Shown: positions 1 through 7,504, numbered from the stretch's first letter. The stretch: DNA of 12,223 bases from Beroe ovata (GCA_946803715.1 CAMPET010000039.1:201569-213791); one strand, 5' to 3'. The notes: generated from the letters alone by a model not told the origin. Made by a program: numbers and translations.

Positions 1-9
1 TTACCATGG

Positions 10-96
10 TTAGGGTTAGGGATGGGGTAGGGGTTAGGGTTGTGGTTAGGGTTAGGGTAAGAGTTAGGGTCAGGGTTAGGGTTAGGGTTAGGGTTA
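10..96 (+). repeat. Interstitial telomere-like TTAGGG tract
   Basis: Perfect and degenerate TTAGGG hexamers (variants include GATGGGG, TAGGGG, TTGTGG and TCAGGG) run from about 10 to 96 on the + strand. The tract is flanked on both sides by minisatellite sequence: TTACCATGG at 1-9 and GTTACCAGTG from about 93. The G-rich strand points into the window, whereas a real left chromosome end would show CCCTAA on this strand. I therefore read it as an interstitial tract rather than a terminus. It contains many GGG runs and could form G-quadruplexes. Confidence 0.9.
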
Positions 97-930
97 CCAG
101 TGTTACCCTGGTTACACTGGTAGCATGTTAAAACTGTTACTATGGTTACACTGGTAGCATGTTGGAACTGTTACCCTGGCTATACTGGTTGCATGTTAAA
201 ACTGTCACCATGGTAACACTGGTAGAAGGTTGATATTGTTACCATGATAACACTTGTAGCATGTTGCTACTGTTACCATGGTTATACTGAAAGCATGTTG
301 ATACTGTTGCCATGGTAACACTGGTAGCATGTTGATACTGTTACCATGGGAACACTGGTAGCAGGTTGATATTGTTACCATGATAACACTGGTAGCATGT
401 TGTTACTGTTACCATGGTTACACTGGTAGCATGTTGGAACTGTTACCCTGGCTACACTGGATTCATGTTAAAACTGTCACCATGGTAACACTGGTTGAAG
501 GTTGATATTGTTTCCATGATAACACTTGTAGCATGTTGCTACTGTTACCATGGTTATACTGAAAGCATGTTGATACTGTTGCCATGGTAACACTGGTAGC
601 ATGTTGATACTGTTACCATGGGAACACTGGTAGCATGTTGATATTGTTACCATGATAACACTGGTAGCATGTTGTTACTGTTACCATGGGAACACTGGTT
701 GCAGGTTGTATTGTTACCATGATAACACTGGTAGCATGTTGTTACTGTTACCATGGGAACACTGGTAGCATGTTGATACTGTTACCATGGGAACACTGGT
801 ATCAGGTTGATATTGTTACCATTATAACACTGGTAGTGGTAGCATGTTGATACTGTTACCATGGTAACACTGGTAGCATGTTGATACTGTTTCCATGGTA
901 ACACTTGTAGCATGTAAAACTGTTACACTT
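97..930. repeat. 34-bp minisatellite array, about 24 copies
   Basis: The consensus unit is 34 bp, roughly TTACCATGGTAACACTGG followed by TAGCATGTTGATACTG. The spacing is directly measurable: TTACCATG at 613 recurs at 647. Copies differ by substitutions such as CCCTGGCTA, CATGATAA and CATGGGAA, and by rare 1-bp indels. Many units contain the 16-bp palindrome TGTTACCATGGTAACA or a one- or two-base variant of it. Blocks 164-435 and 436-707 match over eight units with about ten differences by eye, so there is a 272-bp higher-order period. No ORF runs through the array. Confidence 0.95.
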
Positions 931-1460
931 GAGTAGAACCGTATACAGACCGGTTTCCAGTCATTTTCCAGTCATTGTGTGGCTGTTTGGCAGTGTCACA
1001 TGGCTATCAATTGGAATGTTGTCATCGCAATTCACCGATATAACGCATCTCAACCAAATCTGCTACTATGTAGGGAGATGGGTACTTATGGCTGCATATA
1101 TACTGCTCCCTACACACTGAACCTAAAATATATAGACAAGCTGCTAGTCGTCCGCACATGCAGATAGTTATTACCCATGCAGATTGCAGCTATGATCACA
1201 TATACTCATACATGAGATATACGGCATATCGTGTATCAACGATCTGCCCTCACGTCTGCAATATGACGTGTAGCATAATTCATGCTTTGATCTCATACTA
1301 CGTTGAACCGTCATTTCCAAGTACACTGCTCCACTGCGCTTGATAACGCCCTGTGCGGTAGCTCGCGTGAAGTTGTGCATTCGCTCCATCATATAACAAC
1401 TGTGTGTCACGAAAACCTGTTTTTGGGATATTGAACAGTCCATGATACCTAGCTGTACGT

Positions 1461-1575
1461 CATATGGGTTCACGCTGTCTGTGATCATAATAGGGCGATG
1501 GTTCTTAATAATGAACCATCGCCCGATCACGGTCACTGACAGCGATGATTATACAGAAAAGTGAATACCCATATT
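1461..1575. repeat. Long imperfect palindrome (fold-back / MITE-like)
   Basis: The core is a perfect 12-bp inverted repeat, GGGCGATGGTTC at 1493-1504 and GAACCATCGCCC at 1513-1524, around an 8-nt AT loop. Pairing continues outward: GTGATC (1481-1486) with GATCAC (1525-1530), CGCTGTC (1473-1479) with GACAGCG (1538-1544), and an ATATGGGT/ACCCATAT pair near the ends. This nested symmetry suggests a small non-autonomous transposon or a decayed hairpin element. Target-site duplications are not clear. Confidence 0.7.
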
Positions 1576-1838
1576 ATGATACTCTTGTCTATCGATGATT
1601 GACCCTGTCGAGAATTTCATATTGCGCTAGCCAAGCATCGCCAGGCAAGGATAGCCCATTACCCCAGACCCTATGGGATTTCATCCAGGCAGTGATAAAC
1701 TTCGTATTTAGAGAGAGGGAGAAGCTGCTTGTGTACAAGCTATCCCATGCTATAGCATAATGATGTACAGCTTGGATGAAGCGAGTGTACATGCATAAAT
1801 ATATCATTTGATCCCACAATATAGCATGTGAACGGTCA

Positions 1839-1850
1839 AGAGAGAGAGAG
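1839..1850. repeat. (AG)n microsatellite
   Basis: Six AG dinucleotides in a row, followed by GGG. It is a simple repeat in the spacer. Confidence 0.8.
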
Positions 1851-1982
1851 GGATGGCAGAATATGCCTGTAAATTGTACCCCGGTAGGATCTAATTTAGT
1901 AAACTCATGATTTTAGTAGAGCTAAAAGTACGGATTCAAATATAATTGTAGTTTAAACTATTTAACTTGTCCTTGGCCGGTT

Positions 1983-2074
1983 TAAACTCTCATTCGGACA
2001 AGCAATGTGCGTGTAAGTCTGATTGCTTGGCATTTTTCGCTTGGACTAATATAATGAGCTAATGAGAGAGTTTA
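1983..2074. repeat. Short fold-back element with inverted ends
   Basis: TAAACTCTCATT at 1983-1994 is mirrored by AATGAGAGAGTTTA at 2061-2074, with one extra GA/TC step. Inside it, CAAGCAAT (1999-2006) pairs with ATTGCTTG (2022-2029). Two nested inverted repeats in 92 bp look like a MITE fragment or a structured remnant. Confidence 0.5.
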
Positions 2075-2500
2075 TAACGGCATGGTCTATATGTATTGGG
2101 TAAAAATAGGTAAACTCAATCTGTGTGCTTGCGCTCATTTACCTAAACTCTAGATCTAAACCTATCCTATCGAACAGTCGCTATTCCAGTTCCACTTGCG
2201 ATGGTTTTCCCCATTTGTTTCACGCTCAGTTTGAAACAACTTTCTCGGGTAATTTTTCTGGATCCTTTATGCATAAAACTTACCCAAAACAGTCGCCAGC
2301 TTCAACAGCATAGCAGGATTTCAATTGAATCCACAACAACCGCATTGTGTTGAGACTCCTTTAACCCAGCGACCAGCAAAACCAAGTTATAGCCTCGAAT
2401 AGACCCCCTTTCTTGCGTATGCGTAATTCCCTACAGTAAGATTGACCCTGTACTACAGTTGTCACCCATATTTCCCCGCGTCCTGCACATGCCAGGTACC

Positions 2501-2719
2501 ATGTTCAAAGCGGGCACGTACATGGTAGAGCTGAGTCCTGAGCATCAGGAGAACCACCTGTACCACCACCCGCTTGCAGTGAAACATAGGAACAGCCCTG
2601 GTCCCGCAGCGGCGGCGGGCAAACACCATTCTGTGCAGCAGCAGGGGCCTGCACATGGTAGTCATTGTAACCACGTGGCCAGCAAGAGTAATGTGGTTAC
2701 CGGGCATAACGGATCATAT
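2501..2719 (+). CDS. Kv gene exon 1 (N-terminal, low-complexity)
   Basis: ATG at 2501 has a good context (ACCATGT). The exon is open to a GTGAGT donor at 2720 and ends in phase 0, matching exon 2. The 73 residues are rich in His, Ala, Gln, Gly and Pro, including an HHP cluster, AAAA and QQQ. This resembles the variable cytosolic N-termini of Kv1 channels. The stretch is clearly more GC-rich than its surroundings, which supports coding. Another in-frame ATG at 2489 has a poorer context. No family match can be claimed for this exon alone. Confidence 0.6.
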
Positions 2720-5700
2720 GTGAGTGAGGTCACGTTGACTCGAATCTCGATGACAACTGCGGTGCGACACACGCGGTGTGACATTGGTGCGACACCGCAG
2801 TCGTCGGGATTCGAGTCAATGACCGTTATGATGTTATGGGAGAAGGGGGCATGTAACGGATGGTACTGGATTTTTTGTGAAATTTGGGAATGAAAGCATG
2901 TGACTCAATGTCACCACTTATGTATTATGCAATGTTCCATTCCAACTTCCATCGCATGTCTGATATATGGTTTGATGAGTAATGAAATTCTTAGCACGTC
3001 TATGTAACGTGTAACGTGTTACATGTAACGCGTGACGTAACGCGTGTGTAATAGGTTCCTTGATTTCAGTTGTCAGTTGCAAGTTCAGACGGGGACAACG
3101 GGAAGTCTGCAGTGGTGAATGATGGAAACTCAGATATCTCATCAACGGTAGTTGTAACAATGTAACCCCCCTCCCCCNACGATGCTATGTTTCGATTACA
3201 TCATGTTTGTTTATTGGGGAGATTGAAATTTGCCTTGGATAAATTATCCTAGGATATATTTCATTCTTCCTGGGAGAATTCTGTCAAACTTATATAGCTG
3301 GCAATAACCCAAAATTTATCTTACAGCCATCTTCTCTGGGAGATCTCTCTAATTAGTTAATTGCTTTAGATCAAGATGCAGAGATTAATTTGCAACGACA
3401 TTTTGGGCTGATATTATTATTTATTACAAGAGCTTGTTTACTTATAAGTGTATAAGTAAGACAGCTTGTTTACTTATATGTGTTTAGACATATGTGTATT
3501 AGAGCTTGTTTACTAATCTGATTGGATGTTAATCGCCGCAACACACCACACAGATTTCCCCACTATCTCCTACTCACGTGCAAGTCTAGCTTGTTTTGCA
3601 CATAACCGGCGCATCTTCCACAGAAATTGCGCGTGATTCACAAACATTGTGCGTGATTTACAATCATCGTACGAGGGGCCGGATTATTGATATTATAGGC
3701 CTAGTCTGACGTGAATCAATGAAATCATTGCCATTCCAGGGATTCCGTCAACACAATGGGCATGAGTCTACAGGGCGCCACGAAACTGCTCCCGGCCGTG
3801 ATTCAGTATCCACTCAAGCTGCTGCAGACAAGCTGCAAGTTGATGATATCCTGAGATTTAACGTCAGCGGTGGCTACTTTGAGGTATTTTAATTCCATTA
3901 TGTTTTGGTGAGATTTTTCTACTAATCCAGTAATCCCAATATATAAACTGAATTATCATCGGAAATTACTGGATCGCTGACGTCACATTCCAAAGTCTAG
4001 CTCTAGAGTCTGGCACAGACCGCTCCAAAGTGCGTGATCTGATCAATTTATCGCCCCAATACCAATAGTCCTTTTGAATGGGATGCAGATGAGCTGATGA
4101 AGCGCCTCCCCAATTAAAGATCCAAGAATTAAGCTAAATTAGGATTAAAAGGGTTCAATTCATTAAAGTGATGCCGCAGTCAATTAAACATCTCATTTGG
4201 CAGACCGCCTTTTCTGTATGGAAAATTCCGCGGGCATTGATCGTTATTTGGTCCGGGTGAGAATCTAACCCTTTTTATAGCCTGTGGCAGAGATATGACA
4301 TTGGTTATTGAAGAGAAACTACTCATGTTCGTGTGATAAGTGAGGATCCCTTCCTGAAATACATTATAGCTGTCCACTCCAGGATTAAAGTGCCACCCAG
4401 CGTCCATTAGAATATTGTAGAGTCATTATGTTTCTACTTTGTATCTAGAATGCTTGGTACCACCTACCAAACTGCAGCAGATGGATCAATTTAACACGCA
4501 GTGACCTATAATTCGGTGAGAGCTTCATACCCGCTTATGAAATGCATGTAAATAGATCGAGTGTGTGGTTTCAAAACAAACATAAGGAACCATGAAGTTA
4601 CTGCACTTGGGGCATGGAGGTATTAGGAGCGGGGCGGGGGCGCAAAATTCCCCGCTTGATTAAGAAGAGCACAGGTGAAATCAGCTGGAAATAGTATAAG
4701 TATTTACGTGGATATGAGGGCTTCATATATTCTACCAATAAGTATATTTTTGAGTGGATAGGAGGTAATTAGCCATGATAATTTGGGATAATATTGCCAC
4801 ATTTACCCAATTGTAACATCTACCTTTTTCCTGCATGTCTCCTCCAGGCATCAACGTCCACACTTGGGCGATTCAGTGACACACTCCTCGGATCGGAGTC
4901 CTCCCGAAAGCGCTACTTCCTCGACGACCGGAAAGAGTACTTCCTGGAGAGAAACAGGCTCATTTTCAGGTTGGAATTTGAGAGAAATATTCTTATTCTC
5001 AGGTTAGATTTGTGATTTTGTTATGAGTTTTAATCAAAGATGCAAAATGCTAATCATATTCCGGACATCGAGTTTATATCTATCGTCTTTGACTCATAAA
5101 TTGATCTCGGGCACTGCACAGAATGCCCAAGTCGCAAATGCCCACCAATTCAGTTGGGTATTCACGACATTGGGTATTCACGACATTGGGTATTCCGTAC
5201 TGTTACCCATATTTTGCAGTGCGATCCTGTACTTCTATCAGAGCCATGGGAAGTTCTATCGTCCTACGTGTGTTGCTGAGGAGCAATTTCTAGAGGAGAT
5301 CCGGTTCTTCAAACTGGAGCCATACTACAGAAAGTGAGTCATGCGCGCGATCACACCTCATTTAATAGCAGCTTGTATAGGTCGCGTACCTCAGAAATAT
5401 TTCAAATGCGATGAATTGAACCCTTATTTGACAAGAAACTCGCTGGAATCTGATATTAACTTTCATGCCACGTCGATAATGATCGATATGTATCATTATC
5501 TACAGGTACATCGACGTTATCGATGACGATAAGGACAATAGTTTAGACCGGGAAACGACGGTTGAAGAGGAACTCACATTCCAAACGCGATGCTGGCAAT
5601 TCTTTGAGGTGCCCACCTCGTCGAGAGGGGCGAGAGTATGGGCAGTCCTTGACGTCATAGCGATAACCGTTGCTGTGGCGATGTTCATCATCGAGACCAT

Positions 5701-6909
5701 CCCTAGCATCAAGAAGGATATTGAATCAGACGAGCCGAACTCCAGGAAAATGGCTTTTTTCGTCATAGAGACGATCTGTATCATCTTCTTTACTATAGAG
5801 CTCCTCGCCCGCTTGGCATCTTGCCCGAATAAGAAAATCTTCATGAAGACGGCCATGAACTGGATAGACTTCATCACCATACTGCCGTACTACATTCAGT
5901 TTGCGGCGGAGAATAACGAAGGCCAGGCTCTGGTTGTTCTCCGGGTACTCCGAGTGATCAGAGTCCTGAAGCTCGCCCGACACTCCAAGGGAATACTGAT
6001 CGTGACGAAAACCCTGGCTGCGAGTGTCAACGAGCTGGCCCTACTGCTCTTTTTCTGGTTTATCGGTGTCATCATATTCGGATCTATCATGTACTACCTG
6101 GAGTATAGCGATGATAGCAAGTTCACCTCAATCCTGCAGGTATGTATAGTTTGGAAGTATATCAATGACCCCTACTCATAAGCCACTGGTGAACCCCTGC
6201 TGACACCATGCTGACCTCTTACTTACCCCCTGTTGTTTTGGAGTATGAGAGTCCGTCAGGCATGTGTTGTGGTGTCAACAAAATTTATTTTCGGAGGAGA
6301 GTTGGATATGATTGTGATTTCAATGAAGAAGTGAAATTGGATTTAAAAAGGAGAGAGGGGTGAAATGCCTCTGGTGTCAGAGAGTTAACAAGAGAATTGT
6401 GGTGTCATAGAGCGATATGTGTGGTGTCATCACATATACCCCCCCCCCTAATTACCTATTTTCAGAGCTCATGGTGGGCTGTGGTTACGATGAGCACAGT
6501 TGGATATGGTGACATGGTCCCTGCTACGGCATTTGGTAAGAAACTATATGTATCATCTCAATCATGTGTCATTTTCACCCAACTTGATCTCTTATGAATC
6601 ATTCATCTAAATTATTTCGGTTATAATTCATATGGTTGTAGTCTGACTTTTGAATTGTGCTCATATTAGGGGATCTGTTCGGTAATCAGGGGGCATGATA
6701 CCTAATTAGGGGGTATGATCTATGATGCCTCATCAGGGGGTATATTAGGGGTTATGATACCTAATCAGGGGGTATATNCTAATTATCCCCCAGGAAAGCT
6801 GGTAGCCTCCATCTGCATGATGTTTAGTATGATTGTCATTGCACTGCCCGTCACTGTGATCGTGAGTAAGTTTACCAGGGTTTATGCCAAGTACAAAGAC
6901 AAACTATGA
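2501..6909 (+). CDS. Shaker/Kv1-type voltage-gated potassium channel alpha subunit, seven exons
   Basis: This encodes a plasma-membrane pore subunit expected to assemble as a tetramer and conduct K+ on depolarisation. The join is 2501-2719, 3740-3883, 4848-4969, 5220-5333, 5506-6139, 6466-6535 and 6794-6909: 1419 nt, 472 aa plus TGA. Every junction is GT-AG and all phases agree. Domains: His/Ala/Gln-rich N-terminus (1-105), T1 domain (about 110-200, [30 protein letters not shown]), S1 244-263, S2 283-303, CPNK after S2 as in Kv1, S3 317-332, S4 341-358 ([17 protein letters not shown] from 346), S5 376-397, filter TVGYGD 422-427, S6 437-461. Charge-transfer residues F295 and E298, plus E288 and D321, are present. 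Oddities: the first S4 arginine is V343, the S6 PVP motif is PVT (453-455), the S1-S2 loop is short without a glycosylation sequon, and only about 11 residues follow S6. The Kv family call is near certain; the first exon is less so. An alternative start at ATG 3719 gives 406 aa. Confidence 0.9.
2735..2819. repeat. Long hairpin just inside Kv intron 1
   Basis: TTGACTCGAATC (2735-2746) is the exact inverse of GATTCGAGTCAA (2808-2819). The pairing continues inward with few mismatches (CGATGACAACTGCGGTG against CACCGCAGTCGTCG), giving arms of about 30 bp. GGTGCGACA also occurs twice as a direct repeat (2761 and 2787). The hairpin begins 16 nt after the start of the exon 1 donor. Confidence 0.75.
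3004..3053. repeat. GTAACG-rich degenerate repeat in Kv intron 1
   Basis: The motif GTAACG(T/C)G recurs about five times between 3004 and 3053, with a near-palindromic TGTAACGTGTTACA centre. It looks like a small degenerate microsatellite. CRE-like GACGTAA is embedded in it, but I see no direct evidence for regulation. Confidence 0.55.
3431..3515. repeat. Three direct copies of AGCTTGTTTACT in Kv intron 1
   Basis: AGCTTGTTTACT begins at 3431, 3463 and 3503, with ACTTATAAGT-type palindromic text between the copies. It is AT-rich and degenerate, probably a decayed repeat. TGTTTAC is also a forkhead-factor consensus, but nothing else supports binding. Confidence 0.5.
3627..3666. repeat. Two tandem 20-bp units in Kv intron 1
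   Basis: TTGCGCGTGATTCACAAACA is followed directly by TTGTGCGTGATTTACAATCA, with a partial third copy (TCGTACG). It lies about 75 bp before the exon 2 acceptor. Confidence 0.6.
3740..3883 (+). CDS. Kv gene exon 2 (start of T1 domain)
   Basis: The acceptor is GCCATTCCAG ending at 3739 and the donor is GAG|GTATTT at 3884. The exon encodes a polar His-rich linker and then [13 protein letters not shown], matching the first strand of Kv T1 domains (Shaker: INVSGLRFE). If the acceptor is not used, the same frame stays open upstream to ATG 3719, with a TGA at 3707-3709 just before it. That would make this a first exon starting MKSLPFQ. Confidence 0.85.
3901..3972 (+). repeat. Short interspersed element copy A (Kv intron 2)
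   Basis: This 72-bp segment runs from TGTTTTGG to ATTACTGG and contains CCAGTAAT and ATTACTGG as an internal inverted pair. Read in reverse complement, 6959-7026 is the same sequence: the first 32 bases match at 31 positions, and both copies end in ATTACTGG. It therefore looks like one copy of a small interspersed repeat. It starts 17 nt inside intron 2. Confidence 0.75.
4848..4969 (+). CDS. Kv gene exon 3 (T1 domain)
   Basis: The acceptor is TCTCCTCCAG and the donor AG|GTTGGA at 4970. It encodes [20 protein letters not shown] followed by [11 protein letters not shown], the counterpart of Shaker QFPDTLLG and YFFDRNRPSF. It enters in phase 0 and leaves in phase 2. Confidence 0.93.
5156..5197. 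repeat. 16-bp tandem repeat before Kv exon 4 acceptor
   Basis: GGGTATTCACGACATT occurs at 5156-5171 and 5172-5187, followed by a partial third copy (GGGTATTC). It ends about 22 nt upstream of the exon 4 acceptor AG, so it occupies the likely branch-point zone. Its copy number would change that geometry. Confidence 0.75.
5220..5333 (+). CDS. Kv gene exon 4 (end of T1 domain)
   Basis: The acceptor is ATATTTTGCAG and the donor GTGAGT is at 5334. It encodes [16 protein letters not shown] and [14 protein letters not shown]. There is no HX5C zinc motif as in Kv2-4 T1 domains, which supports the Kv1 class. Phase 2 on both sides. Confidence 0.93.
5506..6139 (+). CDS. Kv gene exon 5 (T1-S1 linker, S1-S5, turret)
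   Basis: The acceptor is TTATCTACAG and the donor CAG|GTATGT at 6140. This 634-nt exon encodes the acidic T1-S1 linker (DVIDDDKDN), all four voltage-sensor helices, the S4-S5 linker and S5, ending in KFTSILQ before the pore helix. The third codon positions are visibly GC-rich compared with the introns. Confidence 0.96.
6372..6448. repeat. TGGTGTCA repeats and C-run in Kv intron 5
   Basis: TGGTGTCA occurs at 6372, 6400 and 6422, with a fourth copy at 6270. A run of about 10 C follows at 6439-6448, close to the exon 6 acceptor. I read this as decayed tandem repeats plus a polypyrimidine homopolymer. Confidence 0.5.
6466..6535 (+). CDS. Kv gene exon 6 (pore helix and selectivity filter)
   Basis: The acceptor is CTATTTTCAG and the donor G|GTAAGA at 6536. 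It encodes [20 protein letters not shown], the canonical K+ pore loop (Kv1: FWWAVVSMTTVGYGDMYP). Phase 0 in, phase 1 out. Having the filter on its own 70-nt exon makes it a natural site for alternative splicing. Confidence 0.97.
6669..6785 (+). repeat. G-rich ~20-bp tandem repeat in Kv intron 6
   Basis: The unit is about 20 bp (CTAATCAGGGGGTATGATAC and variants). G-tracts of 4-5 bases start at 6669, 6689, 6709, 6736, 6748 and 6768. The array fills the second half of the 258-nt intron between the filter exon and the S6 exon and ends just before its acceptor. One undetermined base (6778) lies inside it. Confidence 0.8.
6794..6909 (+). CDS. Kv gene exon 7 (S6 and short C-terminus)
   Basis: The acceptor is TATCCCCCAG. 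It encodes [10 protein letters not shown], the S6 helix with [11 protein letters not shown], then [11 protein letters not shown] and TGA (6907-6909). Kv1 channels usually have ALPVPVIVSNF and a longer C-tail ending in a PDZ ligand; both are absent here. A longer splice form cannot be excluded, but no further Kv-like exon is visible downstream. Confidence 0.93.
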
Positions 6910-6958
6910 GAAGGACACATTCGTGTGAACCATGGACCAGTCATGGACAAGCCGTAGA

Positions 6959-7026
6959 CCAGTAATTTTTGAACCGATAATTGTAAATTGGTAGTACTGG
7001 ATTAGTAGAAAAATCTCGCCAAAACA
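6959..7026 (-). repeat. Short interspersed element copy B (3' flank of Kv gene)
   Basis: This 68-bp inverted copy of 3901-3972 runs from CCAGTAAT to CCAAAACA on the + strand. It lies about 50 nt after the stop codon, so it is probably in the 3' UTR. It differs from copy A mainly by small indels in the middle. Together the two copies bracket exons 3-7 as an inverted pair. Confidence 0.75.
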
Positions 7027-7351
7027 GTGCTCAACTTCTGAGAACAAGAAGTAGTAAAATGGCTACTTATATTATAAAGGAAAATAATAATTTAGTGATT
7101 GCAATAACTGTGGTTGAATAACTCAACTTGAAGGTCTCCTGCTTATGTATATATTTGTTGTTTGTTATTTTATTTCGATTTTTGAATTTCTGATTTTCTG
7201 AAATGATCACTTCTAAATTTTTATTTGATTGAGGTTGCAATATGCACTTATCAAGCTGAAGCCATATCATCCATTCTACAAAGTGCATGGCAATGAAATC
7301 AACCCACTATATTTCCTCTAGCAAGTCCCATATCCATTATATGGTGCTCGA

Positions 7352-7388
7352 TGCCCGGAGATGGCATGCAGTGCCCAGAGTTGGCATG
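7352..7388. repeat. Two-copy 20-bp direct repeat
   Basis: TGCCCGGAGATGGCATG at 7352 is followed at 7372 by TGCCCAGAGTTGGCATG, a 20-bp period with two differences. Confidence 0.65.
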
Positions 7389-7498
7389 GTGACACACCGC
7401 ATAGATGGATGCTCGTTGTCATGGAAACTGCTTTGCATACCTAATCGGTTGACCACATGAAAGACGTGGTATTATGGTGAGTTATCCACTATGTAAAT

Positions 7499-7504
7499 AA
7501 TAAA
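7499..7504 (+). terminator. Possible poly(A) signal for the Kv gene
   Basis: AATAAA lies in an AT-rich stretch 590 nt after the stop codon. It is the first perfect hexamer I see downstream. Variant AATAAT hexamers near 7085 are nearer, so this is only a candidate. Confidence 0.25.

Larger units (their letters stand above)
931..2500. other. Intergenic spacer, no gene recognised
   Basis: This stretch has no ORF with protein-like composition, no recognisable exon and no RNA gene. The only structure is two fold-back repeats and a GA tract, listed separately. The longest open frame, on the minus strand at 1171-1536, has the composition of random translation and overlaps a palindrome. The part nearest 2500 presumably contains the 5' UTR and promoter of the potassium channel gene. 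I see no convincing TATA box there. Confidence 0.6.

Noticed and set aside
10-96. True chromosome end
   Set aside because: The G-strand orientation is wrong for a left end and minisatellite sequence precedes the tract.
97-930. CRISPR array
   Set aside because: The repeats are contiguous with no unique spacers, and the context is a eukaryotic gene region.
1171-1536. 121-aa minus-strand open frame
   Set aside because: It has no domain-like composition or hydrophobic pattern, it overlaps a palindrome, and its length is within chance for AT-rich spacer.
2795-2825. tRNA T-arm-like GATTCGAGTC
   Set aside because: No anticodon arm or acceptor stem surrounds it. It is one arm of the hairpin at 2735-2819.
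3719-3739. ATG at 3719 as the main Kv start
   Set aside because: It is possible, but an acceptor at 3739 joins in phase to a coding-like upstream exon and gives a more typical protein length. I kept it as an alternative.
6895-6909. ER-retention signal at the channel C-terminus (KDKL resembles KDEL)
   Set aside because: The C-terminus of a Kv subunit is cytosolic, while KDEL-type signals act in the ER lumen.
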